This document shows positions 5,800-9,912 of a stretch of DNA of 9,912 nt, piece after piece. The stretch spans positions 1 to 9,912 of the forward strand of contig JAQGOT010000383.1 in the NCBI GenBank assembly GCA_028293465.1. The letters run 5' to 3'. The DNA is from Pedosphaera sp. GTDB taxonomy: Bacteria; Verrucomicrobiota; Verrucomicrobiia; Limisphaerales; Pedosphaeraceae. The translations under genes and the position numbers were made by a program. The notes beneath the pieces were generated by a model. The model made no database searches. It was not told where the DNA came from and saw nothing but the letters and a program-made list of their open reading frames with translations. Each line of letters starts with the position of its first letter. The stretch's first letter is position 1.

Positions 5800-6870
5800 A
5801 TGTCCTCCAGCACCAACCACCCAACCGCACCTCGACCACCACTGATCAGCGTGGTCATCCTCAATTACAACGGCGCGAAATGGCTTGAACGGTGCCTGGC
5901 TTCGCTGGAGAAGCAAACCATCTTGGACCAAATTGAAGTGATCGTGGCGGATAATTTGTCCACGGACGGTTCGGATCGGTTGGCGGAGAAATTGGTGCGG
6001 GATTGGCCCAACGGGCAATTCGTTCAGAACGGCGAGAACCTCGGTTTCTGCGAAGGCAATAATCGCGGTGTAAAAGTCGCCACCGGCAATTACCTGTTTT
6101 TCCTGAACAACGACACCTGGTTGGAACCCGCCTGTCTCGAAGTTCTGCTGCAAGAAACCGAAAAGGCCGGGGCTGATGTGGCGACACCTTTGGTGCTGAA
6201 TTATGATGACGCCACCTTCCAATCACTCGGCGCAGGCGGCTTTGATGTATTTGGCTTCGCCACCGCCCGGTTGCCCCATGCTCAGACGCGGGAAGTATTG
6301 ATGCCGGAAGGTTGCTCCTACTTGATCCGGCGGGATCTTTTTGAAGTTTTGGGAGAATTCGACGCGGAACTGTTCATGTTCGCCGACGAGCTGGACCTTT
6401 CCTGGCGGGTTTGGATTGCCGGACACAAGGCGGTAGCGGTGCCCGCCGCACGCTTGCACCACCGGGGCGCGGCCAATGTGAACCCCAAAGGCGAAGGCGC
6501 CGTGGTGGAGTTGCGCACCAGCGATACCAAACGGTTCTTTGCCAACCGCAACAACCTGCTCGTGCTGCTCAAGAATGCTCACAACCTGCTGCTGCTGATG
6601 GCCTTGTTCCAGGTTGGATTGCTGGCGGTCGAGGCGATCGTGGGATTGCTTTTGGTGCGCAGGTGGCGCTTCGTGAAACGCGCCTACGTGGATGCTGTCG
6701 CAGATTGCTGGCGGTTGCGGCGTCACATTTTGGCGGAGCGTAACCGGGTTCGGAAATTCCGCCGCCGGAGCGATTGGTGGATGCTGCGTTTCTTGCGCTG
6801 GCGACCCAATCGCTGGGACGAACTGCGGCGGCTACGCCAGTTTGGCCTCCCCAAGGTGACCCCGAATTGA
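5800..6870 (+). CDS. Family 2 glycosyltransferase, rhamnosyltransferase-like (WbbL/COG1216 type)
   Basis: A 356-residue GT-A glycosyltransferase with a C-terminal membrane anchor. It shows ISVVILNYNGAKWLERCLASL at 16-36 (shown to its first conserved turn), VIVADNLSTDGS at 47-58, GENLGFCEGNNRGV at 78-91, the metal-binding FLNNDTWL with D105, a GCSYLIRRDLFEVLGEFD block at 171-188, and the catalytic region FADELDLSWR at 194-203 followed by LHHRGAAN. Residues about 262-286 are hydrophobic and probably a membrane helix. The remaining 70 residues are very rich in Arg and Trp and should face the cytoplasm. WbbL-like enzymes often transfer rhamnose to polysaccharide intermediates, but the sugar here is not determined. 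It starts 27 bp after the preceding glycosyltransferase, so co-transcription is likely. The ATG at 5800 is followed by a short hydrophilic leader; no clear ribosome-binding site is visible. Confidence 0.9.
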   Translation: MSSSTNHPTAPRPPLISVVILNYNGAKWLERCLASLEKQTILDQIEVIVADNLSTDGSDRLAEKLVRDWPNGQFVQNGENLGFCEGNNRGVKVATGNYLFFLNNDTWLEPACLEVLLQETEKAGADVATPLVLNYDDATFQSLGAGGFDVFGFATARLPHAQTREVLMPEGCSYLIRRDLFEVLGEFDAELFMFADELDLSWRVWIAGHKAVAVPAARLHHRGAANVNPKGEGAVVELRTSDTKRFFANRNNLLVLLKNAHNLLLLMALFQVGLLAVEAIVGLLLVRRWRFVKRAYVDAVADCWRLRRHILAERNRVRKFRRRSDWWMLRFLRWRPNRWDELRRLRQFGLPKVTPN

Positions 6871-6943
6871 GGCAGGGCGGCGCTGCAAAAGGAAGGCTGT
6901 CCGCCAACCTCAAATCGATATGGACTACGGCCGTAAATATTGG

Positions 6944-6972
6944 TTGCATCGCCGAAGGTTCATGCCTATGCT
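6944..6972 (+). promoter_or_regulatory. Weak candidate sigma-70-like promoter before the pseudopilin gene
   Basis: TTGCAT (6944-6949) and TATGCT (6967-6972) are separated by 17 bp, 32 bp upstream of the ATG at 7005. Matches to TTGACA and TATAAT are 3 of 6 and 4 of 6, so this may be chance. It is offered because the 134-bp gap is the largest within this run of + strand genes and the next gene's function differs. Confidence 0.2.
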
Positions 6973-7004
6973 GCACGGTAAAGGCTGATCAGGACGCGCT
7001 TAAA

Positions 7005-7805
7005 ATGACATTCAACCCTCCATTGATCAGCGGGCCTCGGTTTCAACCCGCTGTCGCCAACCGCCGTGGTTTCACCTTGATCGAATTGCTCGTGGTCATT
7101 GCTATCATCGCCATACTGGCCAGCCTGCTGTTGCCGACCTTATCGCGAGCCAAAGCCAGGGGGCAACAAATCGCCTGCTTGAGCAACATCCGGCAGTTGC
7201 AGATCGCCTGGGCTTCGTACAGCGATGATCATGAAAACGCCCTGCCTGAGAATAAATCCAGCGGTGCGGGTCAGCTCATCGCTGCCAGCACGACTAATTC
7301 ATGGATTGTTGGAAATGCCCAAGCGTCGGCTGATCTCACCAACATTCAAAGCGGCTCACTTTACCCGTACACCCCGGACGCCAGGATCTATCATTGCCCA
7401 ACCGACCGCTCCACCGTATATGGCACCAATGTTGAACGGATACGCAGTTATTCCATGAGTTCCTATATGAACGGTGGGGCAGCGACCCTCAACTTGCCCG
7501 GCATTGCCGGCAAGTTCACCGCCATCAACCCCGGTCCATCCACGGTCTTCGTCTTTCTGGATGAGCACGAACAAAGTATCGACGACGGGTTTTTTCTCTT
7601 TTGGCGGCATCCCGATACCACCTGGCCCAATCTGCCATCCGACCGCCATATACAAGGTGCGAACCTATCCTTCGCAGATGGTCATTGCGAACGCTGGAAA
7701 TGGCGTTTCCCAAAGGTCTTTCAGACTTGGGGCCAAGCCTTTGCTAACGCCCAAGATCTGCAGGATCTGAGGCGAGTGCAGGCGGCTTCGACCAGCGTGC
7801 AGTAA
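7005..7805 (+). CDS. Type II secretion-like pseudopilin with H-X9-DG motif
   Basis: A 266-residue exported protein with a class III prepilin leader. The basic stretch NRRG precedes the cleavage site (after G22), the mature chain starts with F23 and has the required Glu at position 5 (E27), and the hydrophobic helix FTLIELLVVIAIIAILASLL follows. Next come SRAKARGQQIACLSNIRQLQ and a globular domain. Near the C-terminus RHIQGANLSFADGHCE carries the H-X9-DG signature seen in the very large DUF1559-type pseudopilin families of Verrucomicrobia, Lentisphaerae and Planctomycetes. Those proteins are presumed envelope or surface components, but their exact role is unknown. The ATG at 7005 places the leader at the usual length (22 residues), with AGGA at 6991-6994 as a possible ribosome-binding site. 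The frame is open further upstream but without family features. No pilin assembly gene is nearby, so it probably relies on machinery encoded elsewhere. Confidence 0.9.
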   Translation: MTFNPPLISGPRFQPAVANRRGFTLIELLVVIAIIAILASLLLPTLSRAKARGQQIACLSNIRQLQIAWASYSDDHENALPENKSSGAGQLIAASTTNSWIVGNAQASADLTNIQSGSLYPYTPDARIYHCPTDRSTVYGTNVERIRSYSMSSYMNGGAATLNLPGIAGKFTAINPGPSTVFVFLDEHEQSIDDGFFLFWRHPDTTWPNLPSDRHIQGANLSFADGHCERWKWRFPKVFQTWGQAFANAQDLQDLRRVQAASTSVQ

Positions 7806-8119
7806 TCAGGCGGCTGCTCCATTTTTGCTGCGCGCGCATGCTTGTCATCCCATCAGGTCCCAGATTTGACTTACCGGGCATTCAAACAGGTCTATTGCGC
7901 CGGTCACAGAATTCAATCTCCCTTCGCCCAGAATCAAAATTGTCAACCCTTTTGCAGAGGAACTTGCCGGCTCGGCCACCTTTTCCTAATGGGTGAATAG
8001 ATCAACCAGGTGGCGCCTACACGGGGCTGAGATCTAGTTTTGGTTATCACCCTGCCACCTAAAGCGTGGGCAGCGGGGCTCGAACCCGCCGCCGTGATGC
8101 CCGCAGTTACAATTACAGT
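7806..8119. other. Intergenic region between convergent genes
   Basis: This 314-bp stretch separates the 3' ends of the pseudopilin gene (plus) and the secreted multi-domain gene (minus). I see no open frame with coding character. It contains a strong hairpin at 8069-8093 (annotated separately), a 7-bp inverted pair AGGTGGC (8008-8014) and GCCACCT (8054-8060), and a short GCCG/CGGC hairpin at 7966-7976 followed by CACCTTTT that might weakly end plus-strand transcription. No convincing intrinsic terminator with a U-tract is present for either gene. Confidence 0.5.
8069..8093 (-). terminator. GC-rich hairpin downstream of the secreted-protein gene; T-arm mimic
   Basis: In RNA from the minus strand, GGCGGCGGG pairs with CCCGCTGCC (nine pairs, one G-U) around the loop TTCGAGC. 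It starts 26 bases past the TAA of the 8120 gene. On the plus strand the wobble becomes an A-C mismatch, so the fold favours minus-strand RNA. No U-tract follows, only CACGCTTT, so it may be a transcript-end stabiliser rather than a classical terminator. The inner part matches the tRNA T-arm consensus GGTTCRANYCC, but the rest of a tRNA cannot be folded. Confidence 0.35.
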
Positions 8120-9912
8120 TTAAGGGTGGTGCAGTCGGTAAAATTGCTGCGGCCCGGAAAGCGGTATGGCGACACTGATCTTGGTGGCATTAGTTACCAT
8201 GACACCCGCAACGTTTGTCCAATTGGTGGAGGCCAGGCTCCCACTGCTCTCCAAAGTGAAGTTTGTGGCAGAAATAGGCCATGACAACATGAGATTACCG
8301 TTGGTTTCCGAAACCGTAAGCGTCGGGTTGGTTATCACGGGCTGCGGCGCGATAGCCATTGTCCCGTTGAGGTAAATGGTGGACAGAGGCAGAGCGCTTG
8401 CATCCGAAACTTCCTGTGTCAGCGGCTTGTTGGTAAAGGAGATACTGGTGTTGGTGGGGGCAGAAGGTGAAACCACAAAATTGATTTTTACCACCTCCTG
8501 CGTACCTGCACCAAAGGTGGATCCGATGGAACGCGCCAGAACGAACCCTATCTTACCGGATCCGGCCAGGGTAGAGTTTACATTAAGCACGGCACCAACC
8601 GCGCCGCTGCCTAGAATGGCGTTGCTAAAACTTAGCACGGTCGGGTCGAAGGTGAGGCTGAATTCTAGTCCGTTCTCATCGCCTAGCGAATTAAGTTGAA
8701 CCGTCAACTGGCAGGCCTCCCCGGCTTGGGCGGTGGAGGTCACCACGGTAAGGGTGCGATTGGAAGCGTCCAATGGATGGACCGATCGGGGTCCGTCGGG
8801 AATAGCGCCGGGGCGGAGACTGCCGCCAAGGTCCTCCATTGGGCCACCTGCCATGGTCAAAGGATCCAAACCGGCAGCGTAACGGCCCGCCTGCACCCAA
8901 TCTGAAACCGTGAGCAATCCATTGCCAAACGTGGGACGCGGCGCGCAATCGGCACGCTGAAATTCGCCCGCATTGGTAATGCTATCCAAGCCTGCGACGA
9001 ACCGCCCCACCTGCACCCAATCCGCGATCGTCACCGCTCTGTTACCATCGGGGAGCGGCGCAACATCACCTTCAAATCCCAGGAATGGAATTGTGACGCT
9101 GCCGCCAACGTAAACGGCGGCAACAACTCCAGCTTGGGGATTGACAACTTGTCGAAGCGTGGGTTGGTCCCCGAAGGAAAGGCTGACCACCGTCGAGTTG
9201 GTGGTGGGTACTACTAGGAAGGTAACCTCAGCCACCTCCTGCGTCCCTGCGGGGAAATTGGTGTTGGAAGCCAGTGAAATAGCCAAACCCAATCGACCAC
9301 TGCCAAGCTGATTCGTGTTGTAGAGCAAGGAGGCATTGGAAGCGTTGCTCCCCAAGGCAACCGAGTCAAAGCTGAGCAAGGTTTGATTGAAGTTGATGCT
9401 GAATCCCAGGGCATTCTCGTTGCCTTCAGCTACGAGGTTAATCGGCACCACGACAATCCGCGATGTGGCAGTGATACTCGACAACTGGATGAGCGAAGGA
9501 GGCGGAATCACTGTCAAGATCGCATTGCTGCTAACCACCGATCCGTAGAGATTGGTGATCGCCACCGAGTAGGTGCCCGCGTTGGCCGCCTGCACGTTGG
9601 TGAGGCTGAGCACCGAAGCAGTAGCACCACCCAAAGCGGACCCGTTTTTCTGCCATTGGTAGCTTAAGGGCCCCGTCCCTGACGCAAACACACTGAAACT
9701 CACATTGGTTCCAGCCGTGATCGTCCTGTTTTGGGGTTGTGTGGCGATTGAGGGCGGGAACGTGAGCACCGACAGAGTCGCGTTGCTACTGGTGACCGAG
9801 CCAGCGGCATTGGCGATCACCACGGAGTACGCACCCGCATCGACCGGCTGCACATTGGTAAGATTGAGCAGGGCATTGGTTGCGCCGCCCAAATCCAACC
9901 CGTTGAACTGCC
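8120..9912 (-). CDS. Secreted multi-domain protein with Ig-like, cohesin-like and dockerin-like modules (5' partial)
   Basis: The last 596 residues are visible; the start and any signal peptide lie beyond the right edge. In order: a partial Ig-like repeat (1-49, ends TSSNATLSVL); a complete Ig-like repeat (50-137, with YQWQKNG and VSSNAILTV); a cohesin-like beta-sandwich (about 140-275, NENALGFSINFNQTLLSFDS, GTQEVAEVTF); a paired dockerin-like segment (280-349, two DWVQ.GR..AGLD units); a second cohesin-like domain (about 384-517, DENGLEFSLTFDPTVLSF, GTQEVVKINF); and a C-terminal module (about 523-596, LMLSWPISATNFTLESS, TNWTNV, ending QQFYRLHHP). Such C-termini ending in FYRL or FFRL are common on large exported proteins of Verrucomicrobia, by my recollection. 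The protein is rich in Asn, Ser and Thr and has one Cys in each of two places. Function is not certain: an extracellular scaffold or adhesin for polysaccharide binding is plausible, and no catalytic domain is visible. It converges on the pseudopilin gene. Confidence 0.85.
   Translation of the reverse strand, partial: QFNGLDLGGATNALLNLTNVQPVDAGAYSVVIANAAGSVTSSNATLSVLTFPPSIATQPQNRTITAGTNVSFSVFASGTGPLSYQWQKNGSALGGATASVLSLTNVQAANAGTYSVAITNLYGSVVSSNAILTVIPPPSLIQLSSITATSRIVVVPINLVAEGNENALGFSINFNQTLLSFDSVALGSNASNASLLYNTNQLGSGRLGLAISLASNTNFPAGTQEVAEVTFLVVPTTNSTVVSLSFGDQPTLRQVVNPQAGVVAAVYVGGSVTIPFLGFEGDVAPLPDGNRAVTIADWVQVGRFVAGLDSITNAGEFQRADCAPRPTFGNGLLTVSDWVQAGRYAAGLDPLTMAGGPMEDLGGSLRPGAIPDGPRSVHPLDASNRTLTVVTSTAQAGEACQLTVQLNSLGDENGLEFSLTFDPTVLSFSNAILGSGAVGAVLNVNSTLAGSGKIGFVLARSIGSTFGAGTQEVVKINFVVSPSAPTNTSISFTNKPLTQEVSDASALPLSTIYLNGTMAIAPQPVITNPTLTVSETNGNLMLSWPISATNFTLESSGSLASTNWTNVAGVMVTNATKISVAIPLSGPQQFYRLHHP
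8864..9073 (-). repeat. Paired dockerin-like repeat inside the secreted protein
   Basis: Two homologous units are encoded back to back. Unit 1 (about 8984-9073) gives GDVAPLPDGNRAVTIAD followed by WVQVGRFVAGLD; unit 2 (about 8864-8950) gives DCAPRPTFGNGLLTVSD followed by WVQAGRYAAGLD. The F-helix-like halves are nearly identical. The acidic residues that bound the loop are 15 and 16 residues apart, against 11 in a canonical dockerin loop, so calcium binding is uncertain. At DNA level both units share the plus-strand string CCTGCACCCAATC. Confidence 0.65.

Noticed and set aside
6774..7004. N-terminal extension of the pseudopilin gene
   Set aside because: It would overlap the preceding glycosyltransferase and place 77 extra residues before a prepilin leader, which is normally short.
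8011..8060. TPP riboswitch, from the string CGGGGCTGAGATC
   Set aside because: The CTGAGA box is there, but the second conserved half (GAACCTGAT...CCAG) is absent and no downstream plus-strand gene exists.
8060..8165. tRNA gene on the minus strand
   Set aside because: A good T-arm is present, but the 5' acceptor strand (GTGGGCA) is missing, no anticodon stem pairs well, and the D-arm-like string GTGCAGTCGGTAAAATTGCTG lies on the other strand inside the secreted-protein coding end.

Overview
The window looks like chromosomal DNA of a GC-rich member of the Verrucomicrobiota, most likely near Pedosphaera/Limisphaerales. This is inferred from gene style, not from a marker gene. The clues are a pseudopilin with the RRGFTLIELLVVIAIIAILA leader and an H-X9-DG signature, a secreted Ig/cohesin/dockerin-like protein ending in a TNWTNV...FYRL module, a response regulator with a lengthened phosphorylation loop, and weak or absent Shine-Dalgarno sequences. 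I see no rRNA, tRNA, CRISPR, transposase, integrase or phage gene.

Layout. Positions 1-104 hold the last 33 codons of an unrecognised + strand gene. Positions 105-859 are non-coding and packed with ten short tandem micro-arrays of 7, 8, 9 or 10 bp period; two nonamer arrays face each other as a near-perfect 28-bp inverted repeat. Positions 860-2554 encode a fusion of a flippase-like (LPG synthase TM) membrane domain to a TIGR04283-type family 2 glycosyltransferase. A single-domain response regulator (2556-3074, minus) converges on it with one base between the stop codons.

Positions 3315-7805 carry five + strand genes. They encode a UbiE/MenG quinone methyltransferase, a stand-alone heptose-1-phosphate adenylyltransferase (RfaE2), a family 4 glycosyltransferase, a WbbL-like family 2 glycosyltransferase with a C-terminal membrane segment, and a pseudopilin-like protein. 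The first four are closely spaced (45, 73 and 27 bp) and may form an operon. RfaE2 makes ADP-heptose precursor for lipopolysaccharide core, so the two glycosyltransferases plausibly act in envelope polysaccharide assembly. The methyltransferase belongs to menaquinone synthesis and is probably a housekeeping passenger.

Positions 7806-8119 lie between two converging genes and contain a GC-rich hairpin that mimics a tRNA T-arm. Positions 8120-9912 (minus) are the 3' part of a long secreted, multi-domain protein whose start lies beyond the right edge: two Ig-like repeats, a cohesin-like domain, a paired dockerin-like segment, a second cohesin-like domain and a C-terminal module.

The parts that look least described are the mixed-period micro-array cluster upstream of the fusion gene and the secreted protein carrying cohesin-like and dockerin-like modules on one chain.
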